From: Spizellomyces punctatus DAOM BR117
Lineage: Eukaryota; Chytridiomycota; Chytridiomycetes; Spizellomycetales; Spizellomycetaceae
DNA length: 64,000 nt
Assembly (NCBI RefSeq): GCF_000182565.1
Contig: NW_015971548.1
Location: 364,047-428,046 of the forward strand
Direction of reading: 5' to 3'
Positions 1 to 10,261 of this stretch are shown one piece after another (position 1 is the stretch's first letter; every line of letters starts with the position of its first letter). The notes below the pieces were generated by a model. That model saw only the letters and a list, made by a program, of their open reading frames with translations. It made no database searches and was not told the origin of the DNA. A program made the translations under genes and the position numbers.

Positions 1-2
1 AC

Positions 3-2971
3 ATGACAGATTCGGATAAGCACCAATGTTCTATCCTGGAACGAGCGCGGAAACGAATGAGGGATGAAGAAGACAAACCATTTGATGTGCAGAAGAAACC
101 CTTGGCGCTGTCGCTAGACGAAGAACCCTGCCCGGATAATAAATCACATTACAAGAGACTCAAGACAGATAGTGGAGCTTCACTTGATCCCAACGGAGAA
201 GAACGTAAATTCTGCCTTGAATCTAGAGCAATCCTAGAACGCTCGTCGACTGAATTCATAGATTTGACGCAAGAGGACGGCAGCCACGCAGGGATCACTG
301 ACAGTCCGCCAAAGAGCTTCGCTCGAAGTCGATCACATATCATCGGTGGATACCAAGAGTTCCCAAGAAGAGGATCCACCCGAAAATCTCCATTCTCCAA
401 TGCAAGTACGACCTCTCCGATCAAGCAGAGGGAATCTCAATCGTCATATAGATTACACAAGAAAAGAACCTCAGGGAATTCCTCTGAAGACAAGACAGCG
501 ACGAATGATTTGTTTACTGGTCGCACCGCCGTTTTTCTCGAATGCAACATCTGCCCACTGCGATTGAAGGCACTCAAGGCGCGATGGGAAGAGAAGGGTA
601 AATGCTGATTGTTGTGCTCCATGCTGGAAGCCAGCGGTACTTAACGGTTACTCTGAGTTTCAGGAGGATTCTGTTCGGATGTGTTGACAGACAAGGTCAC
701 CGTATTAATTGCAGAAATTCCATTGCAACATGTGGTCAGTGCTTTGGGTATCTCCGTATTGCCGCAATCAGCGGTAGTCGTTCGACCCGATTGGATATCC
801 CAGTCTATTATCGTACGTTATGTACATTATATCGAGCGTCCCGCAAGAAGTGCTAAGACCTACCATTGAACAGGCCAATAGGCTCCTAGATACGTCTCCA
901 TTCATTGTCCCTGAGGCGGAAGTTGAGAAGTCACACGACAGCGACCATACGAGTGATGCGACTGAAATTGTTGAGACCGATGAAGAAGAACAGCCAAATT
1001 CTTTGCAGAGCAACACCTCACCGGCGTTACTGCTGGACAGAATAATGCAGAATATGAAGGACGGTCTCGATGACCAAGAGGAGGATGAGACCGAGACATG
1101 GGAGGTGGAATCGTGCCCAAAAGATGAAGAAGTCTGGGTAAGAGTGCTATCGTCGGACTCTTTACTGCCACAGACTCTCATGGACGATAATCAGGAAATT
1201 GCCTCCGCGGGCAGCTCCGATGATGAATCTAAAATAGATGTTAAAGCAAAATCACCTGTGGATTTTCCTAGAAAGAAGGTATTGCTTAACTATGTTGCAA
1301 GCGTCAAGTCATCTACGGAAAATGACATAGTGATCCGGTAATTAGATCCGAAACCAGGATCGCTTTCTTTGCATGCAAAAAAATGGGCGTGCGCTGCTCG
1401 ATGCGAACAACCAGAATTCACATCTAACGGATCTGCTTGAGGTTGTCATGCGTCGGCATGAAGCAGAAGGCGAGCATTTCCGTGTTCTTTCTTATCGGAA
1501 GGTACGGGATTCTCCTTGATCTCTGTCATATCTACACATAACACGACATTGTTGATCATGTCTGTGATGATAGGCTATCCAGACTTTGAAACGCCATCCC
1601 AGTCGAATTGAAAGCGGCGCAGAAGCTAAAAGAATATTTGGCATAGGCGGAAAGATTGCCGACAAGATTGATGAGATCCTCAAGACTGGCCGACTGCGGA
1701 AGGCAGAAGTTGTCCCAGAGATGCTGCCTGTGCTAGCGTTGTTCCAAGGGGTTCATGGTTTGTATCTACCGGGTGATAGTACATGAATCTGATTGAACCT
1801 AAATGTTATGCAGGTTGTGGGATCCAAGTCGCGCGACGATGGTACGCCCAAGGATGCCGGACGCTCGACGATGTGCGTAAAAAGGTCCAATTGACGCATG
1901 ATCAGAAGTTAGGATTAGAGTATTACCACGTAAGTCATATTCGACGTTGAGTGAACCGACTTTCCAGCTCATACACCTCTTGATCGTTAGGATCTGCAAG
2001 AGAAAATGCCCCGGTCTGAAACGGAAGCCATCGGTAGCATCGTACAAGCAGAATGCAAAATGATCGACCCAAACTTCCAGTGCACTATTCTGGGTTCCTA
2101 TCGGCGCGGGCGACCCATGTGCGGAGACGTGGATATTCTCGGTTCGTAACTGAGAAGGGTCTACAAAATTCTACAATCACTAATGATAGCCAATGTCATC
2201 AGTAACCCATCCTGATAACATGAGCCACCGTACAATTCTCGGACCCCTCGTCCACCGTCTCCGATCCACACAACTCATCATTGGCGAGTTCCACTCTCGC
2301 AGTGCGATGAATAAATATGACAACGCGACGTCTTGGATGGGAATCTGTCGGCTTCCTGGGGCGCCAAAATGTCGCCGGTTAGACATTTGGGTTACACCTT
2401 TCCAAGAGGTGGGCGCCGCACTGTTGCATTACACTGGAAATGATATTTTGTAAGGCTGCGGTATGTGTGAGTTTAGCATGTGGGAGGCTTCCTAATGACG
2501 TTCGAATGATTATCACAGCAACCGTTCCATGAGGAAACTGGCAGGTTTACAGGTTGGTTTCCTGACGTGTTCTTTATCACATGGTCGTTGTTACTTAATA
2601 TATGTGACTGCTCGGTAGGGAATGCGACTGAGTCAGGTTTGCAATCTTTCTTTTATGACACATGTCCATACATAAACTCATCGGGTGGTACAACAGCATG
2701 GTCTATTTGCCAATGTCATGCGGGGCAAAGGCGGAGCAAAAGTCACCGAAGGGAGAAGGATAGCGGGAAGCACAGAGGAGGTAGGGTTTGTAACCGGTGG
2801 TAGAGTTAATATACACTGCTAATGTCCCTATGAGTTTAGGAGATCTTTAAGGCGTTGGGTATGGCGTGAACGTAAACAACCACAGTTGAAGGTCGATCTT
2901 GTCTGACATCTTCCCTTTTTATTTAAATTACAGGTGTTCCCTATCGCCCTCCAGAAGAGAGAGATTGTTGA
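3..2971 (+). CDS. POLL: Family X DNA polymerase with BRCT domain (Pol lambda/POL4-like)
   Basis: Gap-filling DNA polymerase of base-excision repair and end joining, acting in the nucleus. Thirteen exons join in phase: 3-597, 664-812, 874-1278, 1358-1501, 1574-1757, 1814-1929, 1991-2141, 2203-2449, 2519-2552, 2619-2636, 2697-2780, 2840-2858, 2934-2971, giving about 727 residues. A BRCT domain spans about residues 175-250 (starts FTGRTAVFLE, ends RPDWISQSI). After an acidic Ser-rich linker come the 8-kDa domain (FRVLSYRK), helix-hairpin-helix motifs (IFGIGGKIADKI, FQGVHGCG) and the palm motif GSYRRGRPMCGDVDIL with two catalytic Asp. The third Asp is in RRLDIW. The stop follows PYRPPEERDC, a typical family ending. 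Exon 10 is an 18-nt microexon encoding GMRLSQ. The ATG lies 3 bases into the window, so an upstream start cannot be excluded. BRCT argues for lambda/mu type rather than beta. Confidence 0.93.
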
Positions 2972-3083
2972 GATTGCGATGTTAATTTTTTGGAACCTAA
3001 TAAGCAAAGTAATAGTTATAGCAGTATTATTAATGTACCTTATGTGCAAATTATGCAACGCTATACTGGGTTGTCGCGCAATA

Positions 3084-4552
3084 CTACGCCGATACCAATG
3101 TGTGCATCAAAATCCCCGCCGCTACACTCACGTTTAACGAGTCTACTGTGTACTTTCCACCTCCTTTTGCGTCCTCATCATCCTCAACCTGATCCCCAAT
3201 AACCAAATGATCATGACATGCTTTTGATACTACCGGACGCATACCCTTCCCTTCGCTTCCAAGTACTAGAATCGTCGGACTATGTATCAATGGAGGAACC
3301 TCGAGACCAGAGTGCTTGGCACGGCTGTATTCGCTTAAAGAGATTGTATTGTCAGAGTGGATATCTGTACCATAAATATGCCATCCGTTTTCAGCGGAAG
3401 ACTGCAAAGTGTTAGCAAATTGTAATCCAAAGAGGAGGTGAAGAAAACTGATGGATTACTTCAAGGAATTTAGGAAGACTGGGTGTGATATATAGATCCA
3501 TCACTTCGAGAGCTCCCGCGCTTGCTTTGGAGACAAACGGACTGAACGGGGCACTGTTATGCAAAGATGGCAGATAGGAGGGTTTGTCTTCGGTGTCACA
3601 CTACAGTAAGGTACAAGAACGTACGTTTCGCGGTCCGTTAGAATGACACCGTCAATGTCAAAGAAATGTGCGGACCGAAGGATGCCACCCAAATTCTACT
3701 CATGTCGAGTTAAAATGTGTTAATTGTGAAAGAAAAGAAAAAAAAAAAGGTGGGAAGACTTGGCACACACCTGTGGATCTACAATCTGGTCAAGAGCTGC
3801 TCGTAAAATGAGTAAGGTTGGATAATTGAATAGATACCGACGTTAAACCGGCGTACCTAACCATATCGGATGCCGTCTCCGCCCCTCTCGCGACGAGAAA
3901 GGAATGGTAAGTGATTCACGTTTGGTGATCACAGCCGAATATCTGACGTGGGCAACCATGTTCACAAACAGCACCGAATTCAATCATTGCCTGACAAAAC
4001 TGTACCTGGAGTCGCTATCCCCTTCATTCTGCCAACATCCCAGGTGCCGTAGCTGCACACATTCAAGCGGAGCGGCCGCCAATACAAGACCCTACTTGCA
4101 TGATATCAATACAAGTATCAGATGCATCCAAAACAATAGGATAGTCGGAATGAACTCAATGCGTCACCACTCACCTGATGCGGTCTTCCGTCGGATAAAG
4201 CGTCCAGTCGGGACGCGGGAACTCGGGAGACAGTCACTTCTCGCCGTTGTGCTAGTTGCAGAGCCAGTTCCACCCACTTGCTTTACCGGAAGATGTCATT
4301 AATACCGGCAGCTGCCCAGCATTCGGCGCTCCCCATATATACATACTTTGACCTGTCTCCCCGCTTAGAACTTCGGATTCCGTCCAATTCTCCACCTTCT
4401 TTGACATACAATTTTCGTAGTTTGCGACGGCCAATCTCAAGGGCAGGTATCACGCATGATGCACCGTATAAATGCTCGAGTGTGCGTTGCGCGGTTGTGC
4501 GGTAGGACGCAGCAGGCAAGAGACGAGCAAATGAGCAAACCAACGGGTGCAT
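3084..4552 (-). CDS. MRM1: Mitochondrial rRNA 2'-O-ribose methyltransferase (MRM1, SpoU family)
   Basis: SpoU/TrmH-type enzyme that uses S-adenosylmethionine to methylate a ribose of the mitochondrial large rRNA. Eight exons on the minus strand, in plus coordinates 3084-3401, 3460-3553, 3625-3695, 3771-3796, 3857-3942, 4006-4091, 4175-4280, 4347-4552, keep phase and give 330 residues. Family motifs appear in order: LYGASCVIPAL near the N terminus (substrate-binding domain), ALDQIVDPQNLGGILRSA (motif 1), APFSPFVSKASAGALEV, VLGSEGKGM and SLNVSVAAGILM (motifs 2 and 3 of the knotted SPOUT fold). The start at 4552 (MHPLVCSFARLLPAASYR) gives a basic, acid-free leader typical of mitochondrial import. 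It ends 112 bp from the convergent polymerase gene and shares a divergent 253-bp promoter region with the next gene. Confidence 0.92.
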
Positions 4553-4603
4553 TATGAGTGATCTCCAACACCGAATACCAAGCACAAAACAAAAACCCAA
4601 CCC

Positions 4604-4678
4604 CTCTCTGCGTGCAGCCGGAATCGAACTCTGATCTGATCGGTTGATTAGATAAACCTTGTATGGCTGTGCAGAGAG
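4604..4678 (-). repeat. Imperfect hairpin with tRNA-like box B in a divergent promoter
   Basis: CTCTCTGC at 4604-4611 is perfectly complementary to GCAGAGAG at 4671-4678, and an inner 5-bp arm (CAGCC/GGCTG) extends the stem after a small bulge. On the minus strand the loop carries AGTTCGATTCC, close to the RNA polymerase III box B consensus, and the length (75 nt) is that of a tRNA. No convincing anticodon or T stem can be drawn. It lies between the starts of MRM1 and the acyl-CoA dehydrogenase gene and may be a decayed tRNA or an element in the MRM1 leader. Confidence 0.35.
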
Positions 4679-4805
4679 ATGCTTCGACATGTGACCATCA
4701 AAGCCGTTGGGAGTTTATCCATCCCCCTCCCCGTTGGCGAGTAATCTTCCATCGCGCACGAACATCACCATCTGTTCAGCAACTCGTTGAGAACATTTCA
4801 TAACC

Positions 4806-6768
4806 ATGGCACCAACAAAGACCCTGCGTCAAGTGACTCGTGAGGAAGTCGCGAAGAACAACACCGAATCCTCCTGCTGGATTATCGTCGACTCGTATGT
4901 TTATGATCTGACAAAATTCCTTGGCCTTCACCCTGGAGGTGAAGGTGTTATCCTGAAGGTTGCTGGAAAGGATGCTACTGGTACGTTGCGTGGCCCGTTT
5001 TTGACACGTCTGTATATGGAAAGGTATGCTAACGTAGACATGGGGCATTGTAGAGGAATTCTACGGACTCCACCGTCAGGAGGTTATGGATAAATTTGGT
5101 CCAAGATATATCATTGGTCAGGTGGGTGGTGCCTCGTATACGCATATGCTTTTATAGTAGTCATGTTAAGATTACTTGTCGAACAGATTGCGGGTGAAAA
5201 GCCCAAACTTGATCTGACAAAACCTGGCGAGTACAGCAAAGTTCCCTATGCAGAGGCGGGTTACTTGCAGGGCCGTCCGTCGCCATTCTACAAGTAAGTT
5301 CTGCTCAAACTACAAGCTCAAACCTCAAGTCAGCTCAGAATGCCAACGATCGTTTTATGATCAACAGAGAATCTCACATCCGTTTCCGGGATGCTATCCG
5401 CAAGTTCTACGATGACGAGCTTACGGCAGATGCACCTACAATGGATGCCATGGGTGAGGCTCCGGATCGCGAGACCTACCAAAAGATGGGCAAGATCGGG
5501 CTTCTTGCCTGCCGTTTAGGCCCTGGTCCTCACTTGAAGGTCGTTCCTGAGTTGCCCGGAGGGGTCAAGCCGGAGGAATTTGACTACTTCCACGAGTTAA
5601 TCTCGCACGAAGAAACCACACGGTTGGGTATTTACGGTTTTGCCGAGGGTCTCGCGTCCGGTATGGTCATCGGTCTACCACCAGTCCTGGCCTTCGGTCC
5701 TAAGTGGATGAAGGAAAAGGTTGTTCCAGAAGTGCTCTCGGGCAACAAGATCATCTGCTTGGCCATCACTGAGCCAACTGTTGGAAGTGATGTCGCTGGC
5801 CTTTCCACCACCGCCGTCAAGACTCCCGATGGCAAGCACTACATTGTTAACGGTGTGAAAAAATGGATAACCAACGGTAGTTTCTCGGACTACTTCACCA
5901 CTGCTGTCCGTACAGGGGGACCGGGTATGGGAGGAATCTCTATGCTTTTGATCCCGCGGTCGGAAGGTGTGGAGACCAAGATCATCAAGACTTCTGGAAC
6001 CACATCTGCCGGAACGGCATATGTCACATTTGACAACGTTAAGGTTCCGGTTGAGAACCTTATTGGTGGGGAGAACAAAGGATTCCAGGTCATCATGGCC
6101 AATTTCAACCACGAACGTTGGTCGATGGTTGTTGGAGGAACTCGCGCCGCTCGTTTGGTTACTGAGGAATGTTTCAAGTGGGCAAACCAGAGAATGGTGT
6201 TTGGCAAGAAGTTGATTGAGCAGCCAGTCATCCGTCTCAAGCTTGCGGAAATGGTACGTTGTCTAGAGTTTCCTTGATCAGTTATAGCACGTCTCTCATG
6301 CCACACCGCAGCTGGCAGCCGTCGAGACGCTCCAAGGTGCCCTCGAAGTGGTCACTTATCAGATGACCAAACTAAGCTACAAGGAGCAAGCTCTACACCT
6401 TGCTGGTCCTCTTGCCCTTCTCAAATATCAAACCACACGGTTCACGCAGCGGGTCTCGGATAACGCCGTGCAGATCTTTGGTGGACGAGCAATTACCAGG
6501 ACGGGCATGGGCCGTGTGATTGAGGCCTTCCAGGTACGTTATAGAAAGACCTGGTGACATTGAATGTGTCTGTAACTAACACAAAACTTACCGATTAGCG
6601 AACGAACAAATTCGGTGCGATCTTGGGAGGCAGCGAGGAGATTATGGCGGATTTGGGAGTCAGGCAGGCCATGGTATGCTAACAGAATATCCTTCCATTC
6701 TGATAATTCCATGACCCAAGTAACAATTATGCTCGTTTTAGAAAAATTTCCCCCAAGCAAGGCTATGA
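4806..6768 (+). CDS. Cytochrome b5-acyl-CoA dehydrogenase fusion
   Basis: Flavin-dependent acyl-CoA dehydrogenase with an N-terminal haem domain, a fusion known in fungi and thought to act in fatty-acid or branched-chain acyl oxidation. Seven exons (4806-4980, 5054-5121, 5187-5293, 5368-6253, 6312-6533, 6599-6673, 6742-6768) give 519 residues. The b5 domain (about residues 5-80) has the haem motif HPGGEG and a second His in GLHRQEV. The dehydrogenase part shows [15 protein letters not shown] (FAD/acyl-CoA binding), [11 protein letters not shown], and IFGGRAITR followed by LGGSEEIM near the C terminus. The 27-nt last exon encodes KNFPQARL, so the protein ends in ARL, which fits the loose PTS1 peroxisomal signal. 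No mitochondrial leader is evident. Substrate chain length cannot be read from the sequence. Confidence 0.93.
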
Positions 6769-7091
6769 GCACGTCGCTCTCGAAAAAAGTCCGATCAATC
6801 TCACGCATGCTTGGGCTTCATCGTAGAGGTGTTGATTTAGACATAGCGTCTAGGACCCCATTTATGTGATATGTGCGTCATTTATCAGATGTTGAATATA
6901 TGAGCAATAGCTCCCCTGTTTCTTGCAAGGTTTTCGATCATATCCGATGAATGTTATGTAATCATCTGTGCAAACCACCAGTGGGATGATAACCTTTTCA
7001 GCAAGAGTGGTTCAGCACGAATGGTGATTTTTATGTGGGAAAATAATGTATATTTGTACCAAAACGAGATACAGATCCCAATTATATTCCA
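6769..7091. other. Convergent intergenic region
   Basis: This stretch lies between the stops of the dehydrogenase (+) and the CCR4-like nuclease (-). It is expected to hold the two 3' untranslated regions. I see no gene, repeat or tRNA in it. Confidence 0.6.
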
Positions 7092-9184
7092 TCACAGACA
7101 GGCCACTGCACCCGGTCTTTTTTGCATCCGGTCTCGTTTGCCTCGGCCTTTGCCGGCTCGATGGCCAAGGTCGGGTGGGTGTTTACGGAGAGCTCCATTT
7201 GGTGGTGTATCAGGGCGCACGCCGGATTGCTTAGGATGGGCATGTGTGGGACATGCTTCGGGTTTAGGAAAACTTGGACGGCGGTGATTTGCAGAGGACT
7301 GAGCAATAGGTGTTCGCTCGTTCTCTACCACGACTTTGTCCACCTTTCCACGGCTCTTGTCTCCACCGGTAACAATCATATCAACGTCCTTCCCAGCCTT
7401 TCCCTTTCTCTTTCTGCCCTTTTTACCTCCCGCCCCCTTGAACCCCAATACGGCACAGAGCAGAACATGATCGCTCGAGAATCCTTTGCAGGGCAAGGCT
7501 TGCAAAGAGTCCATGTATTTACCTGGGACTGGACCAAGAGTATCGTGGACATAGAGACTATCCGGTGAGAACAGTATGTGATCTATTGTGCCCGTAAATG
7601 TTGGTGTTTTGTTCGTGTATGGGAGAAGGGCTCGTGGGTACGCTGGTTGAAGAGTGAATGTGTTGGCGAGTACGGGTGAAGCCGCTGGACGCGAAAAAGT
7701 CCCATAGTCTTTGTCCACCCATCCAAAATCTTTTGAGCCCACATTAACGGAACCATTGACGAGGAACTGCATAACGTGTTCACCAAACATTGAATTCAAA
7801 TCCCCAGCTAGGACGATGGGTACGGCCGTCCCACGATTTTTATCGTCCAGGGGTGTTTTGAAGGATGGCTGTCGGGTATCGTCAGCAGCCTGGCATCGAT
7901 TCAAGACGTCCATCAGTAATCCGGCTTGTAGGAGTTTGGTTCGCTCGTCGCGGGGGTTCCAGTGTAAATGTGTGGTGACGACCCTCAGCTTTCGGTTTGT
8001 ATGGACGCATTTGAGGGTAGTGATGATGGCTGTGTTTGGGAAGCGGAGAAGGTCAAGTTTGAGGTCGTGTGAGGGTGTGGGGGGTCGGTCAATGGGTTCG
8101 GGGTGGGTATCCAGACCATTGAGGTTGGAGACGAGTTCTGGAAAAGCAAATGTTGAACACTCGACCAATCGAAATCGGTCGACTTTCCAAAATGTGGCAC
8201 ATCCATCATCTTGGTCGTCGGAACGGTTCTTGCCGCGGAAGACGCCGCGGTATCCTTGGGCATGCAAAGCGGGGGCAAAGAACCCGGTGAAATCGTTTTG
8301 TGGCAATTCTTGGAGGCAGACAATGTCTGGGTGATGATGGGCGAGTTCAGAGAGGATGGCTTGTTTCCGGCGAAGCCAAGGAATGTTTTGCGCATAGGGG
8401 AATTTGTCGGGGGTACAGTAGGTTGGCGCTAAGATATTCCATGTGAGGATGGAAAAGGTTGCGGGAGTAGATGGGGTTGGAGTGGATTTGCCAGTTGTTG
8501 CCCAGCGGCGATCTGGGATGATGAGGGGTGGATCGGATGGGCCTTGTGGGATGGTAAGGAGCGGATTTATCGGTGCGGACGTAGATGGCAGGCCGCCGGG
8601 ACTAGCTTTGGGGGGAACATTGGTGCAAGTTGACGTTTGCAATGTCATGACATTTGGTTTCGGCGGCGTTGACTCTCGGGTCCGGCGTTCATCCCGGTTT
8701 GCGATAGCCGTTTTGCTCGCTGACAGTTTCGTCGTCACACCCTCCACCACCGGCAAAAACGGCTTCATGTCCGTAGCGCGGGGTCGCAGCGACAGTAGAA
8801 AATCCCTCTCATATCGCCTCGGCACTTCCACTACCACCTCCACCTCCAATTCCACTTTGACATCTTTTGGTGGATCGACGACTATTTCATCGAGTTGTTC
8901 AAGCCTCGAGAAAATGACAGGTACAGACTGTGCTCGCGTTCGGGCGTTGAATGCCTTCTCAAGAGCTCCTGTAAATAGGGGCTGGATGATGGGCGCGCAC
9001 AAGCCCTGCACGCCATAAATACAAATGACAGGAATCGATCAGATATCAGTCTTTGAATCACTCGAAACAACTACTTTCAACCTTTTCCATTCTGTTGACC
9101 TCTTCTTCAGTGGGCGTCCACGTCACATTGGGGTCCAGATTTCGACGTTTGTCGGATTTCACTTGGTCCCATACTAATGCCAAG
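7092..9184 (-). CDS. ANGEL/CCR4-like endonuclease-exonuclease-phosphatase protein with eIF4E-binding motif
   Basis: Member of the CCR4/nocturnin/ANGEL family of Mg-dependent nucleases (deadenylases or cyclic-phosphatases). One large exon (7092-9005, 638 codons to the stop) carries the whole catalytic fold from about residue 230: LTWNILAPTY, LQELPQNDF (metal-binding Glu), THLHWNP, LAGDLNS (Asp/Asn) and GFSSDHV (catalytic His). Upstream of it PRRYERDFLLSLRP matches the eIF4E-binding consensus YxxxxL plus a hydrophobic residue, as in ANGEL1 and eIF4G. The C terminus is Lys/Gly-rich and disordered. A preceding exon at 9082-9184 (reading VWDQVKSDKRR, ending NRMEK) joins in phase through a GT-AG intron and supplies the first clear in-frame Met. 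A hydrophobic exon-like stretch further upstream (9241-9403) could belong too, but its splice phase does not match, so the true N terminus is unresolved. Confidence 0.85.
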
Positions 9185-10261
9185 CTACACTGCTCAGTTT
9201 TGCAGGCACCCATTAATTAAAGATGTCCGCGTAGACTTACCCAACAAGATTCCTCGAAATACCGCACTAAAGACTCCACATAAAGCCCACCCCCATCCGG
9301 CATTGCAAACTGCAGCGACGAGGATCCCGCACGAAAGAAGTGTATCAAAAAATGTATACGACACACGCCTGTGACAAATAACTACACATGAGGGTTGTGT
9401 CAAAAATGTTTTCGAGCAGTCTCCTGAAGGGCCTTACATCAAACGGTCCATTCCCTTGCCAATTGGCAACTGTCGAGGCATGTTTGTATTGCGCTTGCCA
9501 AAACAGCAGATCGGCCCGTTCACCGATAGATGACCAATTTTGACAATCCGGCGAGAGTTTCGTTGTTCGATCGTCAACTTTTTCACCACATACACACAAT
9601 ATGAAATATCCCCGTAGCAATCAAATCCTTGAACAAAAAGCCTTCTTTACCAGGCTGCGATTTGAGCTTTATAGCCCCGCGCAACCCCCCAAACCAACAG
9701 TCCAAAGTAAAGCCTAAAGTTCCCTGCCCTGTAGCAAGTGAGCGCAGTAAAATGCAAGGGCGTCAAAAGTTCCGAAAGGGCGCGCGTTGGATTTGATAAT
9801 AACCACCAGGATCAACACGTGTAGGAGTTCTTTGTTAAAGCAATCAGTTGCAAGCAGCAAGCAGAAGAGGTTTCAAAAGTGTTGAGCAGGTTTTAAATAT
9901 CCCTTCCCTGCGGGCCGCCATGGGCAAACAACAAACGGACATTGTAATGGCTTCCCCTGGTGATCCCCCCCTTTAGTATGGAATATATCCAACCCGTATT
10001 GGAAGGACAAAAACGTGCCCCCTTTCGATGGGATATTGCAACCCCGATCATCGATATTTGGATTACGCGAGGATCAAGTCATCAAAAGGATTCATGCAAA
10101 ACGTCACAACCATGGCTCATGGCTTGCAGTTTGTTTGTTTTGTCACCCATACTAAACAACACACAAGGCATTACGTTACAATATATCAGTATCTGAGGTT
10201 TGCACAGTCTATGTTGTATTGATTCCAACATGGATAATGTTTGATTGCACTATGCAAAGGT
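9185..10261. other. Region with possible hydrophobic 5' exons of the ANGEL-like gene
   Basis: On the minus strand about 9241-9403 encodes a strongly hydrophobic stretch (LLSCGILVAAVCNAGWGWAL) ending in a good donor GTAAGT. A second open stretch near 9610-9720 reads LFKDLIATGIFHIV. Both look like membrane-protein exons, and their order would place them upstream of the nuclease gene. I cannot join them in frame or find a convincing ATG. A TATA-like run (GATATTTAAAACC, minus strand) sits near 9890-9910. The remainder shows nothing I can assign. Confidence 0.35.

Noticed and set aside
4604-4678. Candidate tRNA gene on the minus strand
   Set aside because: Box B and an end stem are present, but the T stem does not pair and no anticodon arm can be drawn. 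Kept only as a hairpin.
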